Assembly: GCF_900110135.1 (NCBI RefSeq)
Contig: NZ_FOCO01000013.1
Location: 28,693 to 92,692 of the forward strand
Direction: 5' to 3'
DNA from: Pseudorhodobacter antarcticus
GTDB lineage: Bacteria > Pseudomonadota > Alphaproteobacteria > Rhodobacterales > Rhodobacteraceae
Length of the DNA stretch: 64,000 nt
The notes beneath the pieces are model-generated. The model made no database searches. It was given only the letters and a program-made list of their open reading frames with translations, and was not told where the DNA came from. Below are positions 8,594-17,945 of the stretch, in pieces (the stretch's first letter is position 1; each line of letters opens with the position of its first letter). The translations under genes were made by a program, and so were the position numbers.

Positions 8594-10192
8594 TTAAACC
8601 ATCATTTCCTTGGTCGCGGTCAGTTTTAATTCTGGATAATCCCGGATGATCCGATCAATATCCCACTGAAGGCGGGTCAAAAACACCGTGTCGCCATCGC
8701 TGTCTTGTGCGATGTGGCCTTTGTTGACGGACATGAATTTCTCCATTTCCGCCTTTGGCCCCCGCACCCACCGGGCAGACGTGAACTGAGACGGCTCAAA
8801 CCGAACAGGTAGGGAATATTCCTGCTCGATCCGGCTGGCCAAAACGTCAAACTGCAATGCCCCCACCACGCCAACGATATAGCCAGAGCCAATTGCAGGT
8901 TTGAACACTTTGGCAGCGCCCTCCTCGGCAAATTGCAATAGCGCCTTTTCCAAATGCTTGGCCTTCATAGGATCGCCTGCGCGCACCCCTTGCAACAGCT
9001 CGGGTGCGAATGATGGTATTCCAGTGAATCGCAGCGCCTCGCCTTGGGTCAAGGCGTCACCGATGCGCAACTGGCCGTGGTTTGGGATGCCAATGATATC
9101 CCCGGCCCAAGCTTCCTCCGCCAATTCGCGGTCAGCGGCCAAAAACAGCACGGGGTTGCTTATGGCCATAATTTTTTTGCTGCGCACATGGTGCAGCTTC
9201 ATGCCCCGTTCAAAATGACCAGATGCAAGGCGCACAAAGGCCACACGGTCGCGGTGCTTTGGGTCCATATTGGCCTGCACCTTGAACACAACACCCGTGA
9301 CCGCTGTTTCTTCGGGTGCGACCTTGCGTTCGGCGGTCGGCTGGGGTTGGGGTTCTGGCCCAAACTTGCCGATCCCATCCATCAATTCTTTAACACCGAA
9401 GGAGTTGATTGCAGATCCGAACCAAATCGGAGTCATGGACCCATTCAGCAACGCCTCGCGGTTCAAGGGCGGTAGCAATTCACGCGCCATCTCCAACTCC
9501 TCACGCAGCTTTGCGAGCATTGCGGCGGGAATATGTTGGGCTAGTTTGGGATCACCAAGGCCCTTAATCTCGATGGTTTCTACGACGCGGTTACGGTCCG
9601 CGCGGTCCATCAATTCAAGGCGGTCATTCAGAATATCATAGCACCCCAAGAAATCGCGGCCTGACCCAATTGGCCAACTTGCGGGGCTCACATCAATCGC
9701 CAGATTCTCTTGAATCTCATCAATAATTTCAAAGGTATCGCGGGCTTCGCGGTCCATCTTATTGCAAAATGTCAAGATTGGCAGGTCGCGCAGGCGACAC
9801 ACCTCAAACAGTTTGCGTGTCTGGCTTTCTACGCCTTTGGCCCCGTCGATGACCATAACGGCTGCGTCTACGGCTGTCAGGGTGCGATAGGTATCTTCGG
9901 AGAAATCAGAGTGACCGGGCGTGTCCACCAAGTTGAACCGAAATTCCTTGAAATCAAATGACATAGCAGAGGCGGAAACCGAAATTCCGCGTTCCTGTTC
10001 CATCTTAATAAAATCTGACCGGGTGCGCCGTGCTTCACCTTTGGCGCGCACTTGCCCAGCCATTTGAATAGCCCCGCCAAACAGCAAGAACTTTTCGGTC
10101 AACGTGGTTTTGCCAGCGTCCGGGTGTGCGATGATCGCAAAGGTCCGACGTCGGGCGATTTCGGGCGGAAGGGGGGGGCGGTTGTCCAGCAT
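8594..10192 (-). CDS. prfC: Peptide chain release factor 3
   Basis: Translational GTPase that removes RF1/RF2 from the ribosome after peptide release. G1 is AHPDAGKTT, G3 is DTPGHSDF and G4 is CNKMDRE, followed by the EF-G-like domain II and the RF3-specific C-terminal domain. From the ATG at 10192 the product is 532 residues, close to E. coli RF3 (529). An upstream TTG at 10237 would add an unlikely 15-residue extension. A small inverted repeat (GCCGTGA near 8591 with TCACGGC near 8573) just after the stop may form a weak terminator. Confidence 0.95.
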   Translation of the reverse strand: MLDNRPPLPPEIARRRTFAIIAHPDAGKTTLTEKFLLFGGAIQMAGQVRAKGEARRTRSDFIKMEQERGISVSASAMSFDFKEFRFNLVDTPGHSDFSEDTYRTLTAVDAAVMVIDGAKGVESQTRKLFEVCRLRDLPILTFCNKMDREARDTFEIIDEIQENLAIDVSPASWPIGSGRDFLGCYDILNDRLELMDRADRNRVVETIEIKGLGDPKLAQHIPAAMLAKLREELEMARELLPPLNREALLNGSMTPIWFGSAINSFGVKELMDGIGKFGPEPQPQPTAERKVAPEETAVTGVVFKVQANMDPKHRDRVAFVRLASGHFERGMKLHHVRSKKIMAISNPVLFLAADRELAEEAWAGDIIGIPNHGQLRIGDALTQGEALRFTGIPSFAPELLQGVRAGDPMKAKHLEKALLQFAEEGAAKVFKPAIGSGYIVGVVGALQFDVLASRIEQEYSLPVRFEPSQFTSARWVRGPKAEMEKFMSVNKGHIAQDSDGDTVFLTRLQWDIDRIIRDYPELKLTATKEMMV

Positions 10193-10237
10193 TACTGCCA
10201 CATATCCGCTATTTATACAGTTCGCAACGGGTGCCAA

Positions 10238-11347
10238 TCAACACCCGCCAGTGCCGCGTTTTGATGCATCGCGCCGCAAGGCCGCAACATCCAACGGTCC
10301 CGCCTCGACCCCAAAATGTTGGTTTTGACTTAGTCCGGGGAACCGTTCTGCCACTTCGGCAGCAAGTTCTGGTGGCAAGCGCGAGACTGTCGCCTCACTC
10401 ACCAACAGGCTTTCTGCGGGTATCCCCTCAGCATAGATGATCTCATGGCTGTCAAAAACCAAGCTGAAGTAATCGACAAAGCCGCCCTCGCGTAGAAAAA
10501 TTTTATCACCGTCGACCAAATGTTTCGCCTGCACCAAAATTTCGGATTTTAATGACCCTTGGGCACGACGTCTTTGGTACAGAAACATGCGGTGATGCTG
10601 GCTGACAATAAGGTCGCTCGCGTTTCCCATAACGCCGGTCGAAATGACCACAGGGGCATAGGCACCAACCGCGCGCAGCGTCACATGCCCGACCCAGCGC
10701 AACTCTTGTGGGCCATTGTTGCGTGTTAAAATTTTGTCACCCGCTGTCAACGCTTCAATCGTGCGTTGGCTGCCATCGCCCAAGGTAATTAGGGTGCCGC
10801 GTGCAAATGAAATGCACAAAAGGTCCATCAACCGTTCCTCTGGGGCGGGTTGCGCCATTTGAACCAAAGTATATTCGATTTGCACGCCAATAGGCGACAG
10901 CGGCAGCAGCCAGTATTCGTCTGTCTCATCGCTGGTCAGCGCCAACAGTTCCACTTTGTCACCATCAGGTGCCATCATCGTAAATCTGGCAGCCAATCGC
11001 ACCACAGCGCCGGGGCGGCCAACATCGCTATCATCGGCGACTGTTTGCAGATCACCGTCACGTTTCAGGATCATCTTTTGTGCCGATGCATCGGTGGAGA
11101 GTTCATAGATGTCGCCAAGGCAGGCGTCGTCAAGCGCGCCCATGCCATCGCCCATGTTCACGCCGATTGTTACAAAAATATCGGTGGTTCCGAAAACTTC
11201 GCAAATTTGTGAGGGGATGGAAGCAGCAGGAGACAAAGCAAAATCCAGTTCGTTGGCAACTATGTTTCGATCACCGCCGCGATGATCCTTTGTTATGATT
11301 AGCAAATCCTTGATGCTTCCACCAGTTCCTTCATAAAGTTTGCACAA
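10238..11347 (-). CDS. Hint (Hedgehog/intein) domain protein
   Basis: The C-terminal half (from about residue 178) matches the bacterial Hint fold: a CISFARGT block whose cysteine is the expected thioester nucleophile, IEALTAGDKILT, and VSQHHR with the block-B histidines at about 251-252. The N-terminal 175 residues match no family I recognise. Rhodobacterales carry many such proteins, often linked to secreted repeat proteins, but no secretion gene is adjacent here. Whether it self-cleaves cannot be told. The only start at the 5' end is TTG (11347), after an in-frame TAG seven codons upstream; the start is uncertain. Confidence 0.8.
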   Translation of the reverse strand: MCKLYEGTGGSIKDLLIITKDHRGGDRNIVANELDFALSPAASIPSQICEVFGTTDIFVTIGVNMGDGMGALDDACLGDIYELSTDASAQKMILKRDGDLQTVADDSDVGRPGAVVRLAARFTMMAPDGDKVELLALTSDETDEYWLLPLSPIGVQIEYTLVQMAQPAPEERLMDLLCISFARGTLITLGDGSQRTIEALTAGDKILTRNNGPQELRWVGHVTLRAVGAYAPVVISTGVMGNASDLIVSQHHRMFLYQRRRAQGSLKSEILVQAKHLVDGDKIFLREGGFVDYFSLVFDSHEIIYAEGIPAESLLVSEATVSRLPPELAAEVAERFPGLSQNQHFGVEAGPLDVAALRRDASKRGTGGC

Positions 11348-11493
11348 CGGCCTAAACTCTGCCGCAACCTAATGCCCAATGCTTCTTAAGCAGGCAAAAT
11401 ACTGCGGGGAGCCGTTGGCGCGATATGCCGTCAACCCTTTCCCTTTTTCGTTGTCGCTGATAGCTGAAAGGGGCAATCAAAAAGGGGCAAGAT

Positions 11494-12273
11494 ATGGATT
11501 TAGGCATCAAAGGCAAAACCGCGCTGGTTTGTGCGGCGTCAAAGGGCCTAGGCCGAGGCTGCGCTGAGGCATTGGCAGAGGCAGGTGTGAACTTGATCAT
11601 CAATGCCCGCGGCGCTGAGGCGCTAGAGGCGACAGCGGTCTTTTTGCGGTCCCAATACGGCGTTACCGTCACCGCCGTCGCGGCCGACATCACCACCGAT
11701 GCAGGCCGCGCGGCCGTGCTGGCAGCCGCCCCCGATGTTGATATTTTGGTGACGAACGCTGGTGGCCCGCCACCCGGCCTTTGGTCCGATTGGTCGCGCG
11801 ATGATTTCATCAAGGCATTGGATGGCAACATGTTGACGCCGATTGCGTTGATGCAAGCCCTGATGCCGGGAATGATCGCACGCAAATGGGGCAGGGTGGT
11901 CAACATCACATCGGGTTCGGTAAAGGCCCCTATTCCGCAGCTTGGGCTGTCCAACGCTGCGCGCGCCGGGCTGACTGGTTTTGTCGCGGGCACCGCGCGC
12001 CAAGTGGCCGAACACGGCGTCACAATCAACAATCTGCTGCCGGGGATTCATGATACGGACCGTGCCATAAGTCTTGATGGGGGGGTAGCAAAGGCCCAAG
12101 GGATTGATATTCCCGCCGCCCGAAAGCAACGCGAGGCGACAATCCCTGCCCGCCGTTATGGCACGGCGGCTGAATTTGGCGCGGCCTGTGCCTTTTTGTG
12201 TTCCAACAAGGCCGGTTTTATCGTCGGCCAGAACATTTTGTTGGATGGTGGCGCGGTCAATGCAACCATCTGA
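11494..12273 (+). CDS. SDR family oxidoreductase with atypical active site
   Basis: Rossmann-fold short-chain dehydrogenase, 259 residues, similar to 3-oxoacyl-ACP reductases. The nucleotide loop reads AASKGLGRG rather than TGxxxGIG, NAGG is present, and ITSGS supplies the catalytic serine. Where YxxxK is expected the protein reads GLSNAARAG, so both catalytic Tyr and Lys appear replaced. This fits the known BKR-like SDR subgroup with imperfect cofactor and tetrad motifs. Its substrate is unknown. The last 14 bp overlap the next gene. Confidence 0.88.
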   Translation: MDLGIKGKTALVCAASKGLGRGCAEALAEAGVNLIINARGAEALEATAVFLRSQYGVTVTAVAADITTDAGRAAVLAAAPDVDILVTNAGGPPPGLWSDWSRDDFIKALDGNMLTPIALMQALMPGMIARKWGRVVNITSGSVKAPIPQLGLSNAARAGLTGFVAGTARQVAEHGVTINNLLPGIHDTDRAISLDGGVAKAQGIDIPAARKQREATIPARRYGTAAEFGAACAFLCSNKAGFIVGQNILLDGGAVNATI

Positions 12274-13138
12274 CGGCCTCGCTTGGCAATGCGTGATGTT
12301 TTTGTGGGGCGACAAATATGATGTCGCCCTCGTTAACCGCCTGATTGCGGCCATTGCCAAGCACACAAACCGCCAGCCCCGCTTTGTGCTGTTGTCTGAT
12401 CGCGTCCGTCCGGGGCTTGATGCGCGTGCCGAACTGCGCATGATCCCGCAGTTTTGGCTGACACCATTGTTTTTGGCGTCCGGCTGCCAGGCCAAACTTG
12501 CAATGTTTGAAAAAGGCGTGCTGGCCGAGGATTTTCCAGCGTTATATATTGATCTTGATACGGTCGTATCTGGTGATCTGTCGCGGATTGTCGATCTGTT
12601 GCCAACGCCGGATGGATTGATGTTGTTGCAAAGTGCCATTGTGCCGTTGGGGGCTGTCGGCCGTTTTTTTTGGCGCCGGACAAAGGGGCGCAAATATGCG
12701 CGCGGAAATTCATCGCTCGTGGCATTTCATCCCAAGCATCATCACCAGATAGCAGCAAAATTCCTCGCGCTTTGGACACAGCTGCAAGACCTGTCATTCC
12801 GACCCATGATCGCTGATGAACGCTTTATGAGTTGGGCCGCCCAAAGCACTGTGGCCGCCATTCCAAACAGGCTTGCCGTTAAATTCCCGACCGAGTTTAT
12901 GTCTCGGGTCAATGCCGTCAGTTATCTTTGGGCATTTCTGCCTTGGGTTCGGGCGCGCCGGGCCGGGCTTATCGCCGTGACGCTTTGTGGGGTGGAAATT
13001 AAACCGGAGGCATTATTGGCTTTGCCCGACGGTGCCCGCGTCACTGATCCAAAAGGACGCACGCTGATTTGGTCCGACTTCGTGCTGGGCAAAACCCGCC
13101 GCGACATCATCCGCTTTTACAGCGATCAACCCCGATGA
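12260..13138 (+). CDS. Putative glycosyltransferase with DLD motif
   Basis: A 292-residue soluble protein with features of nucleotide-sugar transferases: an N-terminal strand (CVMFLWGDKYD), a PALYIDLDTVVSGDL segment in which DLD is the likely metal-binding DxD, and GNSSLVAFHP downstream. The exact family is not certain to me. I chose ATG 12260, which overlaps the SDR stop by 14 bp, because the longer open frame upstream lies inside the SDR gene. The 3' end overlaps the next gene by ATGA, so the three genes look coupled. Confidence 0.72.
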   Translation: MQPSDGLAWQCVMFLWGDKYDVALVNRLIAAIAKHTNRQPRFVLLSDRVRPGLDARAELRMIPQFWLTPLFLASGCQAKLAMFEKGVLAEDFPALYIDLDTVVSGDLSRIVDLLPTPDGLMLLQSAIVPLGAVGRFFWRRTKGRKYARGNSSLVAFHPKHHHQIAAKFLALWTQLQDLSFRPMIADERFMSWAAQSTVAAIPNRLAVKFPTEFMSRVNAVSYLWAFLPWVRARRAGLIAVTLCGVEIKPEALLALPDGARVTDPKGRTLIWSDFVLGKTRRDIIRFYSDQPR

Positions 13139-13719
13139 CGGATATCCTTTACCTATCCCATCCAGAGGTGAAGATTGACCCACAAACCCCCGTTTCGGAA
13201 TGGGATTTGTCCGATCAGGGGCGCCGCCGCCTTTTGGCTGCGGTGGCGCGGGGGTGGCCAGGGCGCGGCTGGCGCATCATCGCCTCGCCAGAGGCGAAAG
13301 CACAGCAAACGGCCGAGGTTTTGTCCAATGCCTTCAATCTGCCGCTGCACACACATCCCGATATGGGCGAACTAGATCGCAGCACGACAGGCTATGTTCC
13401 GCATGACCGCCACGAAAGTTTGGCGAATGCATTGTTCGCCAACCGGACCAACGGACCCGAAGGATGGGAATCCGCCAACGCAGCACAAAAGCGCATAGCA
13501 AAAGCTTATGGAGAGGTGCTTGCCGAAGTGTCCGGCAGGTTGTTGTTTGTTGGCCACGGCGCAGTGGGCAGCTTTTTGTGGTGCGCCTTGACCAAAACCC
13601 CCATCAGCCGCGCAATGGATCAGCAACGCTGCGGCAGCTTTTGGGCGGGTTTGTCACAGATTGACGGTTTCAGACCCGCCCAATCTTGGCAGGCGCTGGA
13701 AACCGCTGCGGCAAAGTGA
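13135..13719 (+). CDS. Histidine phosphatase family protein, RHG motif altered
   Basis: Resembles the phosphoglycerate mutase/histidine phosphatase superfamily (194 residues). The N-terminal strand ends LYLSHPEVKIDP where most members have LVRHGET, so the catalytic histidine is kept but the arginine is replaced by serine. The ASPEAKAQQTAE block and the second histidine block VGHGAVGSF are present. The ATG at 13135 overlaps the preceding stop. Activity may be altered; the substrate is unknown. It is coupled to the putative glycosyltransferase and SDR. Confidence 0.75.
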   Translation: MTDILYLSHPEVKIDPQTPVSEWDLSDQGRRRLLAAVARGWPGRGWRIIASPEAKAQQTAEVLSNAFNLPLHTHPDMGELDRSTTGYVPHDRHESLANALFANRTNGPEGWESANAAQKRIAKAYGEVLAEVSGRLLFVGHGAVGSFLWCALTKTPISRAMDQQRCGSFWAGLSQIDGFRPAQSWQALETAAAK

Positions 13720-13793
13720 ACGCCTTGCTCCCCGGTCTTGCGCCTGCTACCCCATTCCCGATGGAATTAATAAGGTAAGGTCGGCGCCCAGCT

Positions 13794-14876
13794 ATGCCCC
13801 CCCCAGCACATCTTCGCTTACAGGTCACCAACCTGAATCGACAATTCGGCCCGCGCCCTGTGGTTTCGGACCTGTCTTTGACGGTCGCTGCGGGGCAAGT
13901 GACATGTTTGCTTGGCCCATCAGGGTGCGGCAAGTCCACCACTTTGCGGATGATCGCAGGCGTTGAAATGGCGGACAGTGGCACGGTTCAGATTGATGGC
14001 GAGGTCGTCTGCGACGCGACCCGCCATCTGCCGCCCGAGGCGCGGGGCGTGGGCATGATGTTCCAAGATTTTGCCCTTTTCCCGCATCTGACTGTAGCCA
14101 AAAACGTGGCTTTCGGCTTGAAAGGTGACAAGGCCCAAAACGCAATCCGCGTGGGCGAGTTGTTGGAGCGTGTCAATCTCTCAGGTTTTGGCTTGAAGCA
14201 CCCGCATGAGTTGTCGGGGGGCGAACAGCAGCGCGTGGCCTTGGCCCGCGCTTTGGCACCACGTCCGCGTATCATGCTGATGGACGAGCCGTTTTCTGGG
14301 CTAGACAATCGTTTGCGTGACGGTATCCGCGACACCACGCTGGAGGTGCTGAAAGAAGAGGGCGCGGCGGTGCTGTTGGTGACCCATGAACCTGATGAGG
14401 CGTTGCGCATGGCCGATGAGATTGCGCTGATGCGCGATGGTCGGATCGTGCAGCGCGGGTCCCCCTATAACATCTACAATGCGCCCGCAGACCGTGCTGC
14501 CGCTGCTTTTTTCAGTGATATCAATGTAATCGAAGGCGTATCCAAAGGTGCGCTGACGGAAACACCCTTTGGTGCATTTTTGACGCCCGGCCATAATGAT
14601 GGGGGCAAGGTGGAAATTGTCATTCGCCCGCAGCATTTGAAAATCGACTTTGATCGGGCAGGCCGCGGCCCCAACCCAACCATGCAAGACGGCACAGCCG
14701 CCCGGGGTGTTGTGTCGCGGGCGCGGTTCTTGGGCCATGAAAGCCTTGTGGATTTTTCGATGGATTTTGATGGATCCAAGCTGACAGCCGCAGTGCCGGG
14801 GGTGTTTTTGCCCAAGCTGGGCACCCCATTGTGGCTGATGATCCGCCGTGATCGTTGTTTTGTGTTCAAAGCCTAA
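13794..14876 (+). CDS. ABC transporter ATP-binding protein, FbpC/PotA type
   Basis: Cytoplasmic ATPase of an importer. Walker A is GPSGCGKST, the signature is LSGGEQQRVALA and Walker B is RIMLMDEP, followed by the H-loop LVTHEPDEA. A C-terminal TOBE-like regulatory domain occupies about residues 240-360, as in iron(III), sulfate and polyamine ATPases. No permease or binding protein gene is adjacent, so it is an orphan subunit here and its substrate cannot be assigned. The start ATG follows an AAGGTAAGG stretch. Confidence 0.88.
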   Translation: MPPPAHLRLQVTNLNRQFGPRPVVSDLSLTVAAGQVTCLLGPSGCGKSTTLRMIAGVEMADSGTVQIDGEVVCDATRHLPPEARGVGMMFQDFALFPHLTVAKNVAFGLKGDKAQNAIRVGELLERVNLSGFGLKHPHELSGGEQQRVALARALAPRPRIMLMDEPFSGLDNRLRDGIRDTTLEVLKEEGAAVLLVTHEPDEALRMADEIALMRDGRIVQRGSPYNIYNAPADRAAAAFFSDINVIEGVSKGALTETPFGAFLTPGHNDGGKVEIVIRPQHLKIDFDRAGRGPNPTMQDGTAARGVVSRARFLGHESLVDFSMDFDGSKLTAAVPGVFLPKLGTPLWLMIRRDRCFVFKA

Positions 14877-14891
14877 GTCGCGGCTTTAACC

Positions 14892-15257
14892 TTAAGCTAA
14901 ATCATCGGGGTCAGGGGCAAGGCCTGCTTGCGGCAGCAATGTTGTGATTTTGAAGCGGACAGCCCGCGCGGATTTGCCCAGTTGTCCTGCATCCTCACTG
15001 ACACGCGCCAGACCTTCCAGCAGCGCTTCCAACTCCTCGGCAGTCAACATTAGGGGCGGCAGGACTAGTGGCGACCGCAGAATGTAGCCCAAACCCCGCT
15101 CGCCCTCCACCGGGATGCCCGTTGCCGCCATCATCGCCATATCGCGCCAAATGGTGCGCGTCGAAACCCCGACAATAGCTCCCAATTCCGCCGCCGTGTG
15201 CAACCGCCCATCGCGCATCCGCTGGATCAGCTCAAAAATACGTTGATCGCGGCTCAT
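14892..15257 (-). CDS. Short HTH transcriptional regulator (YafY/HTH_11 type)
   Basis: A 121-residue DNA-binding protein. Residues 1-60 form the winged helix of YafY/DeoR-like regulators (recognition region ELGAIVGVSTRTIWRDM, then a GLGYIL wing). The usual large C-terminal WYL ligand domain is absent; about 50 residues replace it. It is transcribed away from tatA and has a perfect 6-bp inverted repeat just upstream of its start, a plausible autoregulatory site. Confidence 0.8.
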   Translation of the reverse strand: MSRDQRIFELIQRMRDGRLHTAAELGAIVGVSTRTIWRDMAMMAATGIPVEGERGLGYILRSPLVLPPLMLTAEELEALLEGLARVSEDAGQLGKSARAVRFKITTLLPQAGLAPDPDDLA

Positions 15258-15279
15258 ACTGGCTCCCGCCTCGCTTCAA

Positions 15280-15297
15280 CTGACAAAATACTGTCAG
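15280..15297. promoter_or_regulatory. Candidate operator between HTH regulator and tatA
   Basis: Perfect inverted repeat CTGACA-N6-TGTCAG, centred 31 bp upstream of the regulator start and about 118 bp upstream of tatA. Dyads of this form are common operators for small HTH regulators. That the neighbouring protein binds it is inferred from position only. Confidence 0.5.
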
Positions 15298-15406
15298 CAG
15301 CCGGGTGGGTAAAGCATAATCCCCCTTTGATCGGGTGTTTAATGGTCTTAAACGCTAAGTGTAATGTGTCGGGTCACTTTTGTGGTCCTTTTGGGAGATT
15401 AGGCAA

Positions 15407-15616
15407 ATGTTGAACAATATCGGTATTCCGGGCCTTCTTTTGATCGCTGTCGTCGTCCTTGTGCTGTTTGGCCGTGGCAAAGTGTCGGCCTTGATGGGCG
15501 AAGTTGGCAAAGGCATAACAGCCTTCAAAAAGGGCGTGAAGGAAGAAACTGACGAGCTGGACAAAAAGGCCGATGGTGCTGTCGACGTGACGCCAGCGGA
15601 AAAAGACAAGGTCTGA
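15407..15616 (+). CDS. tatA: Sec-independent translocase subunit TatA
   Basis: Pore-forming subunit of the twin-arginine translocase, which exports folded proteins. The 69-residue protein has one N-terminal membrane helix ([16 protein letters not shown]), the [17 protein letters not shown] hinge/amphipathic helix, and a charged tail. The ATG at 15407 gives the canonical length; the open frame continues nine codons further upstream. It is first in a compact tatABC group. Confidence 0.95.
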   Translation: MLNNIGIPGLLLIAVVVLVLFGRGKVSALMGEVGKGITAFKKGVKEETDELDKKADGAVDVTPAEKDKV

Positions 15617-15641
15617 TCGCCGCGCGCGGGGGAATACACCC

Positions 15642-16220
15642 ATGTTTGATATCGGTTGGACCGAATTAATGGTGATCGGGATTGTGGCGCTGATCGTGAT
15701 CGGCCCCAAGGACTTGCCCGAAATGTTTCGGACGCTTGGCCGTTTTACTGCCAAGGCAAAAGGCATGGCGCGCGAATTTAGCCGCGCGATGGACAGTGCT
15801 GCTGATGAATCAGGGGTCAAGGACATGGCCGCGGATTTGCGCAAAGCCACATCGGCAAAGTCGATGGGGCTGGATGCGGTCAAAGACGCTGCCAGCAAGT
15901 TTGAAGCGTGGGATCCGTTGAAATCCACCAAGACTGCAGCCCCAAAAGTGGATCCATCAGCCCCAAAGCCTGTGATTGCAAAAACCGAAGCGCTCAAGGC
16001 TGAAACAACAAAAGGCCCGGCAACCCAAGCCTTGGCTGCGGCGCAAGCGGCAAAGCGCGCTGAACTTGCCGCCCCCGCTGTGCCCCAAGACGCCCCAGCG
16101 GCCAAGCCAAAAGCTGCGCGCAAAGCGGCACCAAAAGCCAAGGATGCTGCTGTGTCTGACAAGCCGCAATCTAAAAAACCATCCCCCAAGAAACCTAGTG
16201 TAAAAAAGAGTGACGCATGA
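15642..16220 (+). CDS. tatB: Sec-independent translocase subunit TatB
   Basis: Receptor subunit that binds twin-arginine signal peptides together with TatC. It begins [20 protein letters not shown] with the conserved glutamate, then [14 protein letters not shown] and an amphipathic helix. The C-terminal half is an Ala/Lys/Pro-rich low-complexity tail, making it longer (192 residues) than the E. coli protein. Its end overlaps tatC by 4 bp (ATGA). Confidence 0.95.
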   Translation: MFDIGWTELMVIGIVALIVIGPKDLPEMFRTLGRFTAKAKGMAREFSRAMDSAADESGVKDMAADLRKATSAKSMGLDAVKDAASKFEAWDPLKSTKTAAPKVDPSAPKPVIAKTEALKAETTKGPATQALAAAQAAKRAELAAPAVPQDAPAAKPKAARKAAPKAKDAAVSDKPQSKKPSPKKPSVKKSDA

Positions 16221-17071
16221 GCGTTGATGATATTGACGAAAGTTCGGCCCCGCTGATTGAACATTTGGCCGAATTGCGCAATCGGCTAATCTATTCGGTG
16301 GCCGCATTTTTGGTCGGGATGGTGCTGTGTTTCACGGTTTGGAACCAGATCTTCAACTTCCTGACGCATCCGATTTGCGCCGCCCTTGCTGACCGCAGTC
16401 AAGATTGCGGTCTTGTGCTGATCAAGCTGCAAGAGGGGTTCTTTGTGGCAATCCGCATTTCACTTTTTGGTGGCTTTATTTTGTCGTTTCCCGTAATTGC
16501 GTTTCAGCTGTGGCGCTTTGTGGCACCCGGTCTGTACAAAAATGAAAAAGGCGCGTTTTTTCCGTTCCTTATCGCCTCGCCTATTATGTTCACTTTGGGC
16601 GCTGCTTTTGCGTATTACGCCATTCTGCCGCTGGCCTTTGACTTCTTCCTTGGGTTTCAACAAATGACGCCCACGGTGGGCGATGTGGCCGAAGGCACCG
16701 CAGGGGTTTTGTTCCAAGGTTCGATGGAAGAGTATTTGGCGCTGACCACCAAATTCATCCTCGCCTTTGGGATTTGTTTTCAATTGCCTGTTTTGCTGAC
16801 GTTGATGGGCAAGGCGGGGCTGGTTTCGGCGCGTGGCCTTGGCTCTGTGCGCAAATACGCTGTGGTCGCCATTTTGTTGCTGGCCGCCGTGGTTACGCCC
16901 CCTGATGTCATCACGCAGCTTATTTTGTTCGTCGTCGTCTATGGTCTTTATGAAATTTCGATCCTTCTGGTGCGCCGGGTGGAAAAAAAGCGTGAAGCCG
17001 AGTTGCGAGCCCAAGGCCTGTGGGTCGATGACGACTATGATGAGGATGACACCGGCGAGGAGGTCAGATGA
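16217..17071 (+). CDS. tatC: Sec-independent translocase subunit TatC
   Basis: Six-helix core receptor of the Tat translocase. The N-terminal [13 protein letters not shown] motif, the FALFPFL-like region ([11 protein letters not shown]) and the late PPDVITQ block are typical. The protein has 284 residues with an acidic C-terminal tail (DDDYDEDD). The stop overlaps the start of the downstream ATPase gene by 4 bp. Confidence 0.96.
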   Translation: MSVDDIDESSAPLIEHLAELRNRLIYSVAAFLVGMVLCFTVWNQIFNFLTHPICAALADRSQDCGLVLIKLQEGFFVAIRISLFGGFILSFPVIAFQLWRFVAPGLYKNEKGAFFPFLIASPIMFTLGAAFAYYAILPLAFDFFLGFQQMTPTVGDVAEGTAGVLFQGSMEEYLALTTKFILAFGICFQLPVLLTLMGKAGLVSARGLGSVRKYAVVAILLLAAVVTPPDVITQLILFVVVYGLYEISILLVRRVEKKREAELRAQGLWVDDDYDEDDTGEEVR

Positions 17072-17916
17072 TCGACAGCGCCGCCTTGGTCCGCATTGCG
17101 GAGGCATTGGAACGGATCAGCCCGCGCCCGCAACCCGCACCTAATTTTGACGTGGCCGGTGCGTTCATATGGCACACAGCCCCCGACCGTTTGGACCCGG
17201 TTGTGAACGTATCGCGGGTTGACCTGTCATTGCTGGTGGGCATCAACCGCGCCCGCGATATCTTGCATGAAAACACCGTGCATTTTGCCAAAGGTTTGCC
17301 TGCCAACAATGCCCTTTTGTGGGGCGCGCGCGGTATGGGAAAATCTAGCCTTGTCAAAGCGATACACGCAGATGTTCACGCAAAGCATCCGTTGATTTTG
17401 GTCGAACTCAGCCGTGAGGATTTGCCGTCGGTCACAGCTTTGCTTCGGCATTTGCGCGCAGCCCAAGATCGGCGCTTCATCCTGTTTTGCGACGATCTGT
17501 CATTCAGCCATGACGACACGCATTATAAATCCTTGAAGGCTGTCTTGGACGGCGGTATCGAAGGCCGCCCTGACAATGTGATCTTTTACGCCACCTCAAA
17601 CCGCCGCCATTTGATGCCACGCGATATGATTGAAAATGAACGATCAACAGCCATCAGCCCAGGCGAGGCGGTAGAGGAGAAGGTGTCGCTGTCGGATCGT
17701 TTTGGTCTGTGGCTTGGCTTCCATCCATGCACGCAAGATGAGTATTTGGCCATGATCGACGGCTACTGCGCCGCACATGGCTTGGTGGTGGAGCCCGCCA
17801 GCCTGCGCGCCCAAGCGATCGAATGGCAGGCAACACGCGGGTCACGTTCTGGCAGGGTGGCTTGGCAGTTTTTTACTGATTTGGCGGCACGGCATGGGCG
17901 GGTGGTTTCAGGCTAG
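17068..17916 (+). CDS. P-loop ATPase of the DUF815 family
   Basis: AAA-type ATP-binding protein of 282 residues. Walker A is GARGMGKSS at about 86-94, Walker B is ILFCDD at about 143-148, and a [12 protein letters not shown] sensor-like block follows. It corresponds to the proteins annotated DUF815. Function is unknown. It is translationally coupled to tatC (ATGA overlap); the coupling is visible here, a role in export is only a guess. Confidence 0.85.
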   Translation: MIDSAALVRIAEALERISPRPQPAPNFDVAGAFIWHTAPDRLDPVVNVSRVDLSLLVGINRARDILHENTVHFAKGLPANNALLWGARGMGKSSLVKAIHADVHAKHPLILVELSREDLPSVTALLRHLRAAQDRRFILFCDDLSFSHDDTHYKSLKAVLDGGIEGRPDNVIFYATSNRRHLMPRDMIENERSTAISPGEAVEEKVSLSDRFGLWLGFHPCTQDEYLAMIDGYCAAHGLVVEPASLRAQAIEWQATRGSRSGRVAWQFFTDLAARHGRVVSG

Positions 17917-17945
17917 GTCTGCCAAATACCACCCACCGTTTGCGA

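Noticed and set aside
17895..17940. Possible terminator between the DUF815 ATPase and nlpD
   Set aside because: GGGTGG/CCACCC arms overlap the stop codon, are far apart and lack a U-run.
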